NCBI RefSeq assembly: GCF_000277125.1
Contig: NC_016946.1
Span: forward strand, 3,534,001-3,598,000
DNA: 64,000 nt
DNA from: Mycobacterium intracellulare ATCC 13950
Lineage (GTDB): Bacteria; Actinomycetota; Actinomycetes; Mycobacteriales; Mycobacteriaceae
Direction of reading: 5' to 3'
Positions 36,971-46,979 of this stretch are shown piece after piece. Positions within the stretch are counted from its first letter, which is position 1. Each line of letters begins with the position of its first letter. Below the pieces are notes generated by a model. The model did not search any database. It saw only the letters and a program-made list of their open reading frames with translations, and was not told the DNA's origin. Made by a program: the position numbers and the translations under genes.

Positions 36971-37039
36971 TGCTTGATCTCCTTCAACCGTTGTCGACCC
37001 AGTCTAATGAGGCGCTTTGGCCCGCGTTGACCGACGGAG

Positions 37040-38062
37040 TCAGCGGATCGACAGCAGCGGGCCGGGGGCGCGGCCGCCGGCGAGCGCGGCCGCGTCGGTG
37101 AGCAGTCCGGATAGTTGCATGGGGTACACCGTCTCCCCCGCGGCGACGAGCTGGGCGATGTCGGCAGCGTCACACCAGCGGTGGCCGTGGATGTAGCTGC
37201 GTTCCAGTTCGGTGCGGCCCGTGCGCGACGGCTCGAACCGGCGGGTGCGGTAGACGAAGTAGAACTCCTCGCTGTCGATCAGCGAGCCGTTGAACTCGAA
37301 GACCTGGTCGCGCCGCCACACGGGCCCGACCATGTCGGTGGGCGCGACCCGCAGGCCGGTTTCCTCGGCGAGCTCTCGCGCGGCCGCCTCGGCCAGCCGT
37401 TCCCCCTGCTGCACTTCGCCGCCCACGGTGAACCACCACTTCGGGGCGGGCTCGCCCAGCGCCGGATCCGACCCGCGCAGCAGCAACACCGCCCCGCTCT
37501 CGTCGAGCAGCACGACGCGGGCCGAGGTGCGGTGGTTGAGCACGCCGTGATCGCCGTGGGCCAACGCGTGCGGCCGCTCGACGATCTCGAAATAGCTGGG
37601 CAGCCCGGCGGTCCCGCCCAGGTGGAACAGCCGCACCAGGGGCCGCTCGGCCAGCGCCAGCGTGTCGCGCACCGCGTCGTTGTGGAAGCGGCGGGCCAGC
37701 AGCACCCGGGCCTCGGCGTCGGCCAGCTCGGCGATCAACCCGGCCGGCAGGGACGCCGGGTTGACGGCGGCCAGCGCGGCCGACAGCTCGTTTTCGCACG
37801 TCTCCCGCGCGGGCCGGGGCGCGCCCTCGGCGGCGTCGGCCAGCGCCGCCAACCGCCGGCCCTCGGATGCGCCGCCGTAGGCGTCGATTGCCACGGCGCG
37901 CGCCACCACCGCGCGGCGCGCCAGCGCGCCGTCGAGCGCCTGCCACGACAGGTCGTAGCGGACGTGCAACCGGTCCAGCCGGTTGGCCGTCCGGTACGCC
38001 CAAGCGCCGAAGACGGCCAGCACCGCGACCAACACCGCGATGGCGACGATCAACCCTGTCAT
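37040..38062 (-). CDS. Membrane-anchored Nudix hydrolase (Rv2609c-like)
   Basis: This 340-residue protein has an N-terminal membrane helix (about 3-23, G-L-I-V-A-I-A-V-L-V-A-V-L-A-V-F-G-A-W) and a C-terminal Nudix domain. The Nudix box Gx5Ex7REuxEExGu is complete: G-E-V-Q-Q-G-E...RELAEETGL. The middle region is helical and unassigned. ATG 38062 shares its A with the pimA stop (TGATG), so it is the last gene of the thrS-to-pimA operon. The substrate is unknown; location next to PIM synthesis suggests a nucleotide-linked metabolite of the envelope. Confidence 0.88.
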   Translation of the reverse strand: MTGLIVAIAVLVAVLAVFGAWAYRTANRLDRLHVRYDLSWQALDGALARRAVVARAVAIDAYGGASEGRRLAALADAAEGAPRPARETCENELSAALAAVNPASLPAGLIAELADAEARVLLARRFHNDAVRDTLALAERPLVRLFHLGGTAGLPSYFEIVERPHALAHGDHGVLNHRTSARVVLLDESGAVLLLRGSDPALGEPAPKWWFTVGGEVQQGERLAEAAARELAEETGLRVAPTDMVGPVWRRDQVFEFNGSLIDSEEFYFVYRTRRFEPSRTGRTELERSYIHGHRWCDAADIAQLVAAGETVYPMQLSGLLTDAAALAGGRAPGPLLSIR

Positions 38063-39186
38063 CAACTGGCCACCTCAACCTTGGCGCCCGACGCGGCGAC
38101 CGTCTCGTACACCCGCAGGATCTGGCTGGCCACCACCGACCAGTCGTAGCGCTGGACGGCGGCCGAACCGGCCGCCACATAGCGTTCGGCCAGCCCATCA
38201 TCCTCCAGCACCTCGATCAGCGCATCGGCGAGCGCGGCGCCGTCGCCGACGGGTACCAGGCGGCCCACGTCCCCGCCGGCCAGCACGCGCCGGAAGGCGT
38301 CGAGGTCGCTGGCCACCACCGGAGTCCCGGCGGCCATGGCCTCGACCAAGACGATGCCGAAGCTTTCCCCGCCGAGGTTGGGTGCGCAGTAGACGTCGGC
38401 GCTGCGCATGGCCGACGCCTTCCCGGCATCGTCGACCTGGCCGAGGAAGCGAATGTTGTTCACGAATTCGCCTGCCTGCGCGCGTAATTCGTCTTCGTCA
38501 CCGCGTCCGACGATGAGCAGCTGCACGTCGGCGAACCGATCAACCAGCCGCGGCAGCGCGTCGAGCAACACCCCCACGCCCTTGCGCGGCTCGTCGTAGC
38601 GCCCGAGGAACAGCACCGTCTTGCCGGGCCGCGGGTAACCGTCCAGCAGCGGCGCGGTGGCGAACGAGCCGACGTCGACGCCGTTGGGGATCTCCACCGC
38701 GTCGGTTCCCAGCGCCTCCATCTGCCAGCGCCGCGCCAAGTCGGACACCGCGATCCGGCCGACGATCTTCTCGTGCATCGGGCGCAGGATGCCCTGAAAG
38801 ACCGTCAGCGTCAGCGATTTGGTGGTCGACGTGTGAAACGTCGCCACGATCGGGCCCTCGGCGATGTTGAGCGCCAGCATGGACAGGCTCGGCGCGTTGG
38901 GCTCGTGCAGGTGCAGCACGTCGAAATCGCCTTCGGCGAGCCACTTTTTGACCCTGCGGTGGGTGGCCGGGCCGAACCGCAGCCGGGCCACCGACCCGTT
39001 GTAGGGAATCGGGACGGCCTTGCCCGCCGAGACGACGTAGTCGGGCAACACGGCGTGCGGCGAGGCCGGCGCGAGCACGCTGACGTCATGCCCGCGGGCC
39101 CGCACCACCTCGGCAAGCTGCAGGACGTGCGACTGCACCCCGCCCGGAACGTCGAACGAGTAGGGACAGATCATCCCGATGCGCAT
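38062..39186 (-). CDS. pimA: Phosphatidyl-myo-inositol mannosyltransferase PimA
   Basis: This 374-residue GT4 glycosyltransferase adds the first mannose from GDP-mannose to phosphatidylinositol on the cytoplasmic face of the membrane, starting PIM, LM and LAM synthesis. It has the two-Rossmann GT-B layout; the N-terminal domain begins M-R-I-G-M-I-C-P-Y-S-F-D-V-P-G-G-V-Q, and the donor site has NLGGESFGIVLVEAMAAGTP with the EX7E glutamates. ATG 39186 shares its A with the patA stop. It lies in the conserved operon thrS-Rv2613c-pgsA-patA-pimA. Confidence 0.96.
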   Translation of the reverse strand: MRIGMICPYSFDVPGGVQSHVLQLAEVVRARGHDVSVLAPASPHAVLPDYVVSAGKAVPIPYNGSVARLRFGPATHRRVKKWLAEGDFDVLHLHEPNAPSLSMLALNIAEGPIVATFHTSTTKSLTLTVFQGILRPMHEKIVGRIAVSDLARRWQMEALGTDAVEIPNGVDVGSFATAPLLDGYPRPGKTVLFLGRYDEPRKGVGVLLDALPRLVDRFADVQLLIVGRGDEDELRAQAGEFVNNIRFLGQVDDAGKASAMRSADVYCAPNLGGESFGIVLVEAMAAGTPVVASDLDAFRRVLAGGDVGRLVPVGDGAALADALIEVLEDDGLAERYVAAGSAAVQRYDWSVVASQILRVYETVAASGAKVEVAS

Positions 39187-40157
39187 CAGGCGTCCCTTAG
39201 CCGGGCCTGCTTGTTCTCGGAGAGGTCGGCCAGCCACTGCGGCTGCATCATGTGCCAATCCTCGGGGCGGGCGGCAATGTTCTTCTCGAAGTGATCGGCC
39301 AACAGCTGGGTGATCGCGCCGACGTCGCCGCCGGTGCAGTCCAGCGCCGGGTGGATGGCGACGCCCCAGCCCTGGCCCTCGAACCAGCAGTGGGCCGCTA
39401 GCAGGGCCGCCCCCGTCGCGATCGCGAGCTTCGCCGGCCCGGCCGGCATCCGGGTGGGTTCGCCGAAGAAGTCGACCTGCACGCCGGTGCGGGTGAGGTC
39501 GCGCTCGGCCATCAGGCACACCACCCGGTTGTCCCGCAGCCGGTCGCACAACACGTCGAAGGGTGGCCGCTCGCCCCCGGACAAGGGCAGCACCTCGAAG
39601 CCGAGGCCTTCGCGGTAGGCGATGAACCGCCGGTAGAGCGACTCGGGTTTGAGTCGCTCCGCGACGGTGGTGAAGGTGCCGTGTGTCTGCGCCAGCCACA
39701 CCCCTGCCATGTCCCAATTGCCGCTGTGCGGCAACGCGATCACTGCGCCGCGGCCGCCGGACAGTGCCGCTTCGATATGGTCGCGGCCCTGAACAGAGTC
39801 GTGCAGCTGGCGGCCGACCGCGGCGAGGTCCATGCCCGGCAGGCGGAACGCCTCGCGCCAATAACGGGCGTAGGAGGCCACGGACGCCCGCATCAGTGAA
39901 TCCGGAACGTCTGAGGGCGGCACCCGCAAGACGCGGGCCAGGTTCTTGCGCAACTGATCTGGGCCGCCGCCGCGGGCCGCGTAGCGCGCCGCGGCGCCAA
40001 ATGCGTTGCGCGCGGCGAACTCCGGCATCGCCCGCACGGCCAACCAGCCTGACGCGTACGCCCAGTCGGCCCCGACGCCGCTCAACCGGCCCGCGACGCG
40101 GCTCGCCAGGCGGCTCGGTGCCGTGATCGCGTTCATGCCCGGCGGAGTGGGAATCAC
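39186..40157 (-). CDS. patA: Phosphatidylinositol mannoside acyltransferase
   Basis: This 323-residue membrane-associated acyltransferase (Rv2611c counterpart) moves a fatty acyl chain from acyl-CoA to the mannose of PIM1/PIM2. The HtrB/LpxL-like fold is supported by the motif P-H-S-G-N-W-D (HxxxxD/E catalytic histidine) and by A-E-R-D-L-T-R-T-G-V with V-D-F-F-G-E-P. GTG 40157 overlaps the pgsA stop as GTGA; ATG 40136 is an alternative start seven codons in. The gene is coupled to pimA downstream. Confidence 0.93.
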   Translation of the reverse strand: MIPTPPGMNAITAPSRLASRVAGRLSGVGADWAYASGWLAVRAMPEFAARNAFGAAARYAARGGGPDQLRKNLARVLRVPPSDVPDSLMRASVASYARYWREAFRLPGMDLAAVGRQLHDSVQGRDHIEAALSGGRGAVIALPHSGNWDMAGVWLAQTHGTFTTVAERLKPESLYRRFIAYREGLGFEVLPLSGGERPPFDVLCDRLRDNRVVCLMAERDLTRTGVQVDFFGEPTRMPAGPAKLAIATGAALLAAHCWFEGQGWGVAIHPALDCTGGDVGAITQLLADHFEKNIAARPEDWHMMQPQWLADLSENKQARLRDA

Positions 40158-40795
40158 GGCGCGACCGATCCGCGGTCGGTCGCACCCGGCGAGGTGCGCA
40201 CCGTGCGCAACCGCTGCGCGCAGGTGACCAGGCTGGCCGCCGCCAACAGCCACATCGCCACCGGCAACGCGGGCGGCCACGCGACGAACGGAAAGTCCGA
40301 GATGCCGGCGCCGACCAGCACGATGATCAGCCGCTCGGGCCGTTCGATGATGCCGCCGTCGCCGCGCAGGCCGCTGGCCTCGGCCCGGGCCTTGATGTAG
40401 GAGATCACCTGCGAGGTGACCAGGCAGATCAGGGTGGCCGCCGCCAGCGGCTTGTCGTGCAGTCCGAAGGCGATCCACCACAGCAGCCCGCAGAACACCG
40501 CACCGTCGCTGACGCGGTCACAGGTGGCGTCCAGCACCGCGCCGAACCGGGTGCCGCCGCCTTGTTCCCGCGCCATCGCCCCGTCGAGCATGTCGAAGAG
40601 GACGAAGAACCAGACCACCAGCGTGCCGATGAACAGCTTGCCAATCGGGAAGAAGATCAGCGCCCCCGCCACGGCCACGACGGTGCCCAGGATCGTGACG
40701 ACGTCGGGGGTCAAACCCAACCGCAGGCACGCTTTCGCGGTCGGAGTGGTCAGCCGCGCGAACGCCGCCCGGGACAGGAACGGCACCTTACTCAT
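40154..40795 (-). CDS. pgsA: Phosphatidylinositol phosphate synthase (CDP-alcohol phosphatidyltransferase)
   Basis: This 213-residue integral membrane enzyme joins CDP-diacylglycerol and inositol 1-phosphate to give phosphatidylinositol phosphate, the precursor of all PIMs. The CDP-alcohol phosphotransferase signature D-x2-D-G-x2-A-R-x8-G-x3-D-x3-D is complete, with Asp68, Asp71, Asp89 and Asp93 as metal ligands. About six membrane helices are visible. ATG 40795 lies 13 bases after the stop of the HIT gene. In mycobacteria this gene is essential. Confidence 0.95.
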   Translation of the reverse strand: MSKVPFLSRAAFARLTTPTAKACLRLGLTPDVVTILGTVVAVAGALIFFPIGKLFIGTLVVWFFVLFDMLDGAMAREQGGGTRFGAVLDATCDRVSDGAVFCGLLWWIAFGLHDKPLAAATLICLVTSQVISYIKARAEASGLRGDGGIIERPERLIIVLVGAGISDFPFVAWPPALPVAMWLLAAASLVTCAQRLRTVRTSPGATDRGSVAP

Positions 40796-40808
40796 GATCG
40801 CGTTGCGC

Positions 40809-41384
40809 TCATCGCTGCTTCGTCCACTCCGTCGCCAGCAACTGGCGGGTTTCGCGCAGCAACTGCGGGATCACCTTCGACCCGCCGATGATGGTGATGA
40901 AGTTGGCGTCGCCGCCCCAGCGCGGGACGACGTGCACGTGCAGGTGCTCGGCCAGCGACCCGCCGGCCGAGGTCCCCAGGTTGAGGCCGACGTTGAAACC
41001 ATGCGGCCGCGACACGTTCTTGATGACGCGAATCGCCTTCTGGATGAAGGACATCAGCTCCGCGCTCTCCGGATCGGTGAGGTCCTCCAGCTCCGAGACG
41101 CGCCGGTAGGGCACCACCATCAGGTGCCCGGGGTTGTACGGGTAGAGGTTGAGCACGGCGTAGACGAGTTCACCGCGCGCGACCACCAGTCCGTCTTCGT
41201 CGGTCAGCTGCGGGATGTCGGTGAACGGCTGCTCGGTTTTGCCGTTGTCGCGCTTCATCGGCGCCTCGGCCAGATAGGTCATCCGATACGGCGTCCACAA
41301 CCGCTGCAGATGATCTTCCTCGCCGACGCCCCGGTCGAGGATGGTGTCGTCGGTGCGCGGCTCGGCGCGTTCGCGCTCACTCAC
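40809..41384 (-). CDS. HIT-family diadenosine tetraphosphate phosphorylase-like protein
   Basis: This 191-residue HIT protein is the Rv2613c counterpart, which has been described as an Ap4A phosphorylase. The histidine triad is H147-L-H149-V-H151, with H-A-E-H replaced by A-E-H-L-H just before it. The N-terminal part adds about 25 residues to the core fold. GTG 41384 overlaps the thrS stop by 8 bp, so it is coupled to thrS. Its product may clear Ap4A formed as a side product of ThrS, an attractive but unproven link. Confidence 0.92.
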   Translation of the reverse strand: MSERERAEPRTDDTILDRGVGEEDHLQRLWTPYRMTYLAEAPMKRDNGKTEQPFTDIPQLTDEDGLVVARGELVYAVLNLYPYNPGHLMVVPYRRVSELEDLTDPESAELMSFIQKAIRVIKNVSRPHGFNVGLNLGTSAGGSLAEHLHVHVVPRWGGDANFITIIGGSKVIPQLLRETRQLLATEWTKQR

Positions 41385-43452
41385 CGGCCGCCACCTTCAC
41401 GAGTTCGGCGGTGGGAGCGGCATTCTCGCGATCGGCGATCCACTTCACGATGGCGTCGACGGCGCCGTCGCGGGGCACGCCGTTGATCTGGGTGCGGTCA
41501 CCGAAGCGGAAACTGACCGCGCCCGCCGCAACGTCACGGTCGCCGGCGAGCAACATGAACGGCACCCGCTGGTTGGTGTGGTTGACGATCTTCTTGGCCA
41601 TCCGGTCGTCGCTGGCGTCGACCTCGACCCGAACCCCGTGCGAACGCAGTTGCGCCGCAACGTCGTTCAGATAGTCTACGTGGTCGTCGGCCACCGGGAT
41701 GCCGACCACCTGCACCGGCGCCAGCCACGCCGGGAAGGCGCCGGCGTAGTGCTCGGTCAGGATCCCGAAGAATCGCTCGATGGACCCGAACAGCGCGCGG
41801 TGGATCATCACCGGCCGCTGCCGGCTCCCGTCGGCGGCGGTGTACTCCAGCTCGAACCGCTCCGGGAAGTTGAAGTCCACCTGGATGGTCGACATCTGCC
41901 AACTGCGGCCCAGGGCGTCGCGGGCCTGCACGGAGATCTTGGGCCCGTAGAACGCCGCGCCGCCCGGATCCGGCACCAGCTGCAGGCCGGATTCGGCGGC
42001 CACATCGGCCAGGGCTTTGGTGGATTCCTCCCACATGGCATCGGAGCCCACGAACTTCTCCGGGTCCTTGGTGGACAGTTCCAGATAAAAGTCCTCCAGC
42101 CCGTAGTCGCCCAGGAGCTCGAGGATGAACCGTAGCAGCGACGCCAGCTCGGCGTGCAGCTGCTCGCGGGCGCAGAAGATGTGCGCGTCGTCCATGGTGA
42201 AACCGCGCGCCCGGGTCAACCCATGCACCACGCCGGACTTCTCGTAGCGGTAAACGGTGCCGAATTCGAAGAGCCGCAACGGAAGTTCGCGATACGAGCG
42301 CCCGCGCGACCGGAAGATCAGCGTGTGCATCGGACAGTTCATCGGCTTGAGGTAATAGTCCTGCCCCGGCTTCCGCACGGTCCCGTCGTCGTCGTATTCG
42401 GCATCGAGATGCATCGGCGGGTACATGCCTTCGGCGTACCAGTCCAGATGGCCAGACGTGTGGAACAGGTCCGCCTTGGTGATGTGCGGGGTGTTGACGA
42501 ACTCGTAGCCGGCCGCGATGTGCTTGCGCCGCGAGTACTCTTCCAGCTCCCGGCGCACGATGCCGCCCTTGGGATGGAAAACGGCCAAGCCGGAACCGAT
42601 TTCGTCGGGAAAGCTGAACAGGTCGAGCTCGGTGCCCAGCTTGCGGTGATCGCGGCGCTGGGCCTCCTCGATCAGCGTCAGGTGGCGCTCCAGGGCTTCC
42701 TGCGACTCCCAGGCCGTGCCGTAGATCCGTTGCAGGCTGGCGTTGTTCTGGTCGCCGCGCCAGTAGGCCGCCGAGCTGCGGGTCAGCTTGAACGCGGGGA
42801 TGTGCCTGGTGGTCGGGATGTGCGGTCCCCGGCACAGGTCGCCCCAGACCCGTTCGCGCGTACGGGGATTGAGGTTGTCGTAGGCCGTGAGCTCGTCGCC
42901 CCCGACCTCCATCACCGAAGGATCACCGGACTTGTCGTCGACGAGTTCGAGCTTGTAGGGCTCCCCCGCCAGCTCGGCGCGCGCCTGGTCCTTGGACTCG
43001 TAGACCCGGCGCTCGAACAGCTGGCCCTCTTTGACGATCTGGCGCATCCGCTTTTCCAGCGCCGCCAGATCCTCGGGCGTGAACGGCTCCGGTACGTCGA
43101 AGTCGTAGTAGAAGCCGTCGGTGATGGGCGGGCCGATGCCCAGCTTGGCTTGCGGGAACAGCTCCTGGACGGCCTGGGCCAACACGTGCGCGGCCGAGTG
43201 CCGGATCACGCTGCGGCCGTCGTCGGTGTTGGCCGCCACCGGAATCACCTCGGCGTCGGCGGCGGGCGCCCAACTGAGGTCGCGCAGCTTGCCCTCCGCG
43301 TCGCGCACCACCACGACGCCGTCGGGCGCCCCGCGGCCCGGCAGCCCCGCATCCCGCACCGCGGCGGCCGCGGTGGTCCCGGCAGGCACCCGGATCGGGG
43401 CTTGCGGGTCGCTGCCGTCGGCTCCCGAGGCGGCGTGTGCGGGGACGGTCAT
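41377..43452 (-). CDS. thrS: Threonyl-tRNA synthetase
   Basis: This 691-residue class II synthetase charges tRNA-Thr. It has an N-terminal TGS-like domain (about 15-75), the editing domain with H85-x3-H89, and a catalytic core with the zinc-binding Cys and His in P-M-N-C-P-M-H near 370. Motif 2 includes the segment F-R-Y-E-K-S-G-V. A C-terminal anticodon domain begins near 590 ([10 protein letters not shown]). ATG 43452 (M-T-V-P-A-H) is preferred to one 15 bases upstream by comparison with relatives. It is the first gene of the phosphoinositide operon, divergent from the antiporter. Confidence 0.97.
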   Translation of the reverse strand: MTVPAHAASGADGSDPQAPIRVPAGTTAAAAVRDAGLPGRGAPDGVVVVRDAEGKLRDLSWAPAADAEVIPVAANTDDGRSVIRHSAAHVLAQAVQELFPQAKLGIGPPITDGFYYDFDVPEPFTPEDLAALEKRMRQIVKEGQLFERRVYESKDQARAELAGEPYKLELVDDKSGDPSVMEVGGDELTAYDNLNPRTRERVWGDLCRGPHIPTTRHIPAFKLTRSSAAYWRGDQNNASLQRIYGTAWESQEALERHLTLIEEAQRRDHRKLGTELDLFSFPDEIGSGLAVFHPKGGIVRRELEEYSRRKHIAAGYEFVNTPHITKADLFHTSGHLDWYAEGMYPPMHLDAEYDDDGTVRKPGQDYYLKPMNCPMHTLIFRSRGRSYRELPLRLFEFGTVYRYEKSGVVHGLTRARGFTMDDAHIFCAREQLHAELASLLRFILELLGDYGLEDFYLELSTKDPEKFVGSDAMWEESTKALADVAAESGLQLVPDPGGAAFYGPKISVQARDALGRSWQMSTIQVDFNFPERFELEYTAADGSRQRPVMIHRALFGSIERFFGILTEHYAGAFPAWLAPVQVVGIPVADDHVDYLNDVAAQLRSHGVRVEVDASDDRMAKKIVNHTNQRVPFMLLAGDRDVAAGAVSFRFGDRTQINGVPRDGAVDAIVKWIADRENAAPTAELVKVAAGE

Positions 43453-43550
43453 TGTGGCGGTCTCCAAGGCTCGATGGGTCGACGACCATGCTATCGGGGC
43501 GGTTCGGCGCCGAGCAGGGCCGTCGAGCAGTCGCCCACAAGTCCGGCAAG

Positions 43551-45299
43551 ATGGACCCGATGGGGGCGCAGACGGGTTTGACGCTGCTGCTCGGCGCCGT
43601 CGCGGTCATCGTGCTGGTCAACTGGATCAGCGAGCGCACCGGGCTGCCCAGCGCGCCGCTGCTGGTTCTCGTCGGCATCGGCTATGCGCTGGTGCCGGGG
43701 CCGAACATCAGCCTCGAGCCCGACGTCGTGATGACCTGCATCCTGCCGCCGCTGCTCTTCAACGCGGCGCTGGAGTCGTCGCTGGTCGGCATCCGCCGCA
43801 ATCTGCGCACGGTCATCAGCCTGTCGGTGGTCCTCGTCCTGTTGACCGCGGCGTCGGTCGGCATCGCGTTCGGGCTGCTCGTCAGCGGTGCGACGCTCGC
43901 GGTGGGCATGGTGCTGGGCGCCGCCGTCGCGCCGACCGACCCGGTGGCCGCGCTGGCCGTGGCCCGCAAGGAAGGCCTCCCGCTCAACATCGTCACCCTG
44001 ATCGAGGGCGAGGGGCTGCTCAACGACGCGACCGCCCTGACCACGCTGTCGGTGGCCATCACGGTGGCGCGCGGCGCCGCGTTCTCGGTGCCGTCGGCGA
44101 TCCGGGAGTTCGCGCTGGCGGCCCTGGGCGGCCTGGCGGTGGGAATGGTGTTCGCCTACTTCCGGCGGCTGCTGCGCCGGTGGAGACACGACGTGCTGAC
44201 GGCCAACGCGATCTCGCTCGCCACCCCGTTCGTGACCTATCTGGTGGCCGAGGAGCTGTCCGCCTCCGGTGTCCTGGCGGTCGTGGTGTGCGGGTTGATC
44301 GTCGGCCACGACTCGCCCCGGCTCGAGTCGGGGGCGAGCCGATTGCAGACGCGGGCCGTCTGGCGGCTGGTCAACTTCCTGCTCGAGGGCCTGGTGTTCT
44401 TGCTGATCGGCCATCAGCTGCCGGCCATCCTCGACGACCTGGGCGGCTACGACCTGTCGACGATCATCGTGGCGGTCGCCGTCACCGTCGCCGTGGTTCT
44501 CGTGGTGCGGCCGCTGTGGTTGCTGCTCACCCAGTCGCTTCCCCGGCCGCTGCGCACCCGGCTCGGCAACGTCTCGGGGTCCGCCGACGCCGACGACGCC
44601 GGCGACGCAAACGACGCCAACGAACCCGACGGACCCGCCGAGCCCGACACCGGGCGCCGGCGCAACCGCATCTCCGAGCGCCTCAGCGGCCGTGAAGTCT
44701 TGGTGCTGAGCTGGGCCGGCACCCGCGGGGTGGTCAGCCTCGCGGCGATTTTCACGGTTCCGTTCGTGACCGACAGCAGCGCGCCGTTTCCCGACCGGGA
44801 CCTGCTGCTGTTCTGCACCCTGGTCGTCGTGCTGGTGACGCTGATCGGACAGGGCATCACGTTCGGCCCGCTGGTGCGCGCCCTGGGCCTGCGCGCGGAT
44901 GCCACCGACGAACTGCGGCTGCGCAACCGGGCTCGCGCCGCCGCCGTGCAGGCCGCGCTGGACAGGCTCGACTCGCTGGACCAACAGGACGACGTGGACG
45001 TGGACCCTCGGGTGATCGACGGTGTGCGCCAACAGTTGTCGGCACGGCTCGAGCGGTATCAGCACCGGCTCGACCTGTTGTCGGACGCCGCCGAGGCGCC
45101 CGCCGCTCCCCGCTACGAGGCCGCGGTCGCCATCCGCCGCATCGCCATCGACGCCCAGCGCGACGAGCTGGTGCGCTGGCGGGACGCGGGCATGCTGCCC
45201 GACCAGAGCCTGCGCGCGATTGAACGCGAACTCGACCACGAAGAGAGCACGCTGCCGATGCGGACGCGCCGGGCCCGCCGGCGCACGCAAAGAACTTAA
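43551..45299 (+). CDS. CPA1-family Na+/H+ antiporter
   Basis: This 582-residue monovalent cation/proton antiporter has about 12 membrane helices in the first 430 residues. The transport-site motif N-D-A-T-A-L lies in [11 protein letters not shown], and [12 protein letters not shown] supplies the second conserved aspartate. A charged Asp/Asn-rich loop near 340-375 breaks the domain, and a long C-terminal helical tail (470-582) is cytoplasmic and probably regulatory. ATG 43551 gives M-D-P-M-G-A-Q; ATG 43560 is also possible. It is divergent from thrS. Confidence 0.88.
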   Translation: MDPMGAQTGLTLLLGAVAVIVLVNWISERTGLPSAPLLVLVGIGYALVPGPNISLEPDVVMTCILPPLLFNAALESSLVGIRRNLRTVISLSVVLVLLTAASVGIAFGLLVSGATLAVGMVLGAAVAPTDPVAALAVARKEGLPLNIVTLIEGEGLLNDATALTTLSVAITVARGAAFSVPSAIREFALAALGGLAVGMVFAYFRRLLRRWRHDVLTANAISLATPFVTYLVAEELSASGVLAVVVCGLIVGHDSPRLESGASRLQTRAVWRLVNFLLEGLVFLLIGHQLPAILDDLGGYDLSTIIVAVAVTVAVVLVVRPLWLLLTQSLPRPLRTRLGNVSGSADADDAGDANDANEPDGPAEPDTGRRRNRISERLSGREVLVLSWAGTRGVVSLAAIFTVPFVTDSSAPFPDRDLLLFCTLVVVLVTLIGQGITFGPLVRALGLRADATDELRLRNRARAAAVQAALDRLDSLDQQDDVDVDPRVIDGVRQQLSARLERYQHRLDLLSDAAEAPAAPRYEAAVAIRRIAIDAQRDELVRWRDAGMLPDQSLRAIERELDHEESTLPMRTRRARRRTQRT

Positions 45300-45371
45300 T
45301 TTTCAACCTGTTTGGTGCGGCCTACCCTGTTGCGACGACGCTCCATGAAACCCCTTGCGGGCGAACGACCC

Positions 45372-46025
45372 TCAGGGCTGGCCGGGTTTGAGCCGCACGA
45401 ACAGCGCGTCGGCTTCGGTGAGCAGGCGATCGTTGTCGGTCAACCGGCCCGAGACGAAGATCTTGCGCCCGTCCACCCGGTCGACGCCGGCGTCGAACTG
45501 TAGTTCCTTCTCCACCGGAACGATGTGGCGGTAGTCGATCTTGAGGTAGGCGGTGCGCTGCCGTGGGTTGCCGGTGAGCACCGCGGCGCTCAGCCCCAGA
45601 ATGGAATCGAACAGCATCCCCAGCGCGCCGCCGTGCACGGCGCCGTTACGGCCGAGATGGAACCGGGCGAAGCGGGCCTCGCCATGGACGCGGCCGTCTG
45701 CGCCTTTGCGGGCCGCCATGGGGATCGTCAGGATGTTGCCGCGCATCGGCAGGTCCATCCGGCGGCCCGACGGGGAGGCCCACTCGTCGGCGTCGTACGG
45801 CGCCAGCAACGCCGACACCTTCTCCAGCAGGTCGGCCGCCTCGGTGATCACCTCGTCGGGGGCGTCGGCGGCGCGGGCGTGATCCTGCAACGCGCGCACG
45901 GCGTCGATGAACCTGCCGTAGTCGGGCCCGCCCTTGGTGGTCGGTTCGGGCGGGTTGAATCCCCCGCCGGGGTGTCGCTGATGTTCGGCCACCACCACAC
46001 CGTATTGCCCGACGGGCGCGCGCAT
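45372..46025 (-). CDS. PaaI-type hotdog thioesterase
   Basis: This 217-residue protein has a C-terminal hotdog domain with the PaaI motif G-R-N-G-A-V-H-G-G-A-L-G-M-L-F-D-S and a final strand D-A-L-F-V-R-L. The N-terminal 90 residues are a helical extension that is common in actinobacterial members. It probably hydrolyses an aryl- or acyl-CoA thioester; the substrate is not known. It lies 11 bases downstream of the aldo-keto reductase on the same strand, so the two are probably co-transcribed. Confidence 0.85.
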   Translation of the reverse strand: MRAPVGQYGVVVAEHQRHPGGGFNPPEPTTKGGPDYGRFIDAVRALQDHARAADAPDEVITEAADLLEKVSALLAPYDADEWASPSGRRMDLPMRGNILTIPMAARKGADGRVHGEARFARFHLGRNGAVHGGALGMLFDSILGLSAAVLTGNPRQRTAYLKIDYRHIVPVEKELQFDAGVDRVDGRKIFVSGRLTDNDRLLTEADALFVRLKPGQP

Positions 46026-46036
46026 TCGCGAGGTGG

Positions 46037-46921
46037 CTACCCGGTCTGCTGGGCCCCGGCGGCCGACAGGGTCTCGAACTCGTCGTCCGACAGCGTGATC
46101 TCAGCGGCGGCGACGTTCTCCTCCAGGTGCGCCACCTTCGACGTCCCCGGAATCGGCAGCATCACCGGTGACCGCTTCAGCAACCACGCCAGCGCCAGCT
46201 GTGACGGCGTCGCGTCGTGCTCGGCGGCGATGCGCTGCAGCGGCCCGTCGGGGGCGGCCAGCGGTCCGGCGGCCAGCGGGAACCAGGGGATGAAACCGAT
46301 GCCCTGTTCGGTCACCGCGTCCAGCAGCGGTTCGGCGTCACGGGCCGACAGGTTGTACATGTTCTGCACCGACACGATCTCGGTGATCTTTTGCGCCGCG
46401 CCGAGCTGGTCGACGTTGATCTCGGACAGGCCGATGTGGCGGATCTTGCCCTCGTTCTTCAGGGTCAGCAGCTCGCCGACCTGGTCCTCGAGCGGGAAGT
46501 TCTTGTCGATGCGGTGCAGCTGGAACAGGTCGATGGCGTCCACGCCCAGCCGGCGCAGGCTCAGCTCGCATTCCTGGCGCAGATAACTGGGGTTGCCCAA
46601 CGGGATCCAGATGTCCGGGCCGGTGCGCAGCAGCCCCGCCTTGGTCGCGATCACCAGGCCGTCGTAGGGATGCAGCGCCTCGTGGATGATCTCCTCGGAG
46701 AAGTACGGGCCGTAGGAGTCCGCGGTGTCGATGAAGTTCACCCCGAGCTCGACGGCGCGCCGCAGCACCCGGACGCATTCGTCGCGGTCGTCGGGCGGGC
46801 CCCACACGCCCTTCGCGGTAAGGCGCATCGCCCCGAAGCCGAGTCGGTTGATGGTCAGATCTCCGCCGAGGGTGAACGTTCCCGACGCCCCGGCAACGGT
46901 TTTCGAGTTTTGTGCGGTCAC
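46037..46921 (-). CDS. Aldo/keto reductase
   Basis: This 294-residue NADPH-dependent oxidoreductase is a TIM barrel with the catalytic tetrad regions visible: D-T-A-D-S-Y-G (Asp, Tyr), A-T-K-A-G-L (Lys) and L-F-Q-L-H-R (His). The C-terminal I-P-G-T-S-K binds the NADP phosphate. GTG 46921 (V-T-A-Q-N-S-K) is chosen; an upstream start adds only unconserved residues. It is divergent from the DUF1990 gene. The substrate is unknown. Confidence 0.88.
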   Translation of the reverse strand: MTAQNSKTVAGASGTFTLGGDLTINRLGFGAMRLTAKGVWGPPDDRDECVRVLRRAVELGVNFIDTADSYGPYFSEEIIHEALHPYDGLVIATKAGLLRTGPDIWIPLGNPSYLRQECELSLRRLGVDAIDLFQLHRIDKNFPLEDQVGELLTLKNEGKIRHIGLSEINVDQLGAAQKITEIVSVQNMYNLSARDAEPLLDAVTEQGIGFIPWFPLAAGPLAAPDGPLQRIAAEHDATPSQLALAWLLKRSPVMLPIPGTSKVAHLEENVAAAEITLSDDEFETLSAAGAQQTG

Positions 46922-46979
46922 ATCTTCAGACCGTACTCGCAAAACACCGCCGCGCATCGTGGCGTGGCAAGCTGAACGC

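Noticed and set aside
38062..40185. Fused pimA-patA protein
   Set aside because: The open frame extends upstream of pimA only by chance; the patA frame and the TGATG junction show two separate genes.
43491..45290. Long antisense frame over the Na+/H+ antiporter
   Set aside because: The plus-strand frame has clear membrane helices and family motifs; the antisense product is polar and repetitive.
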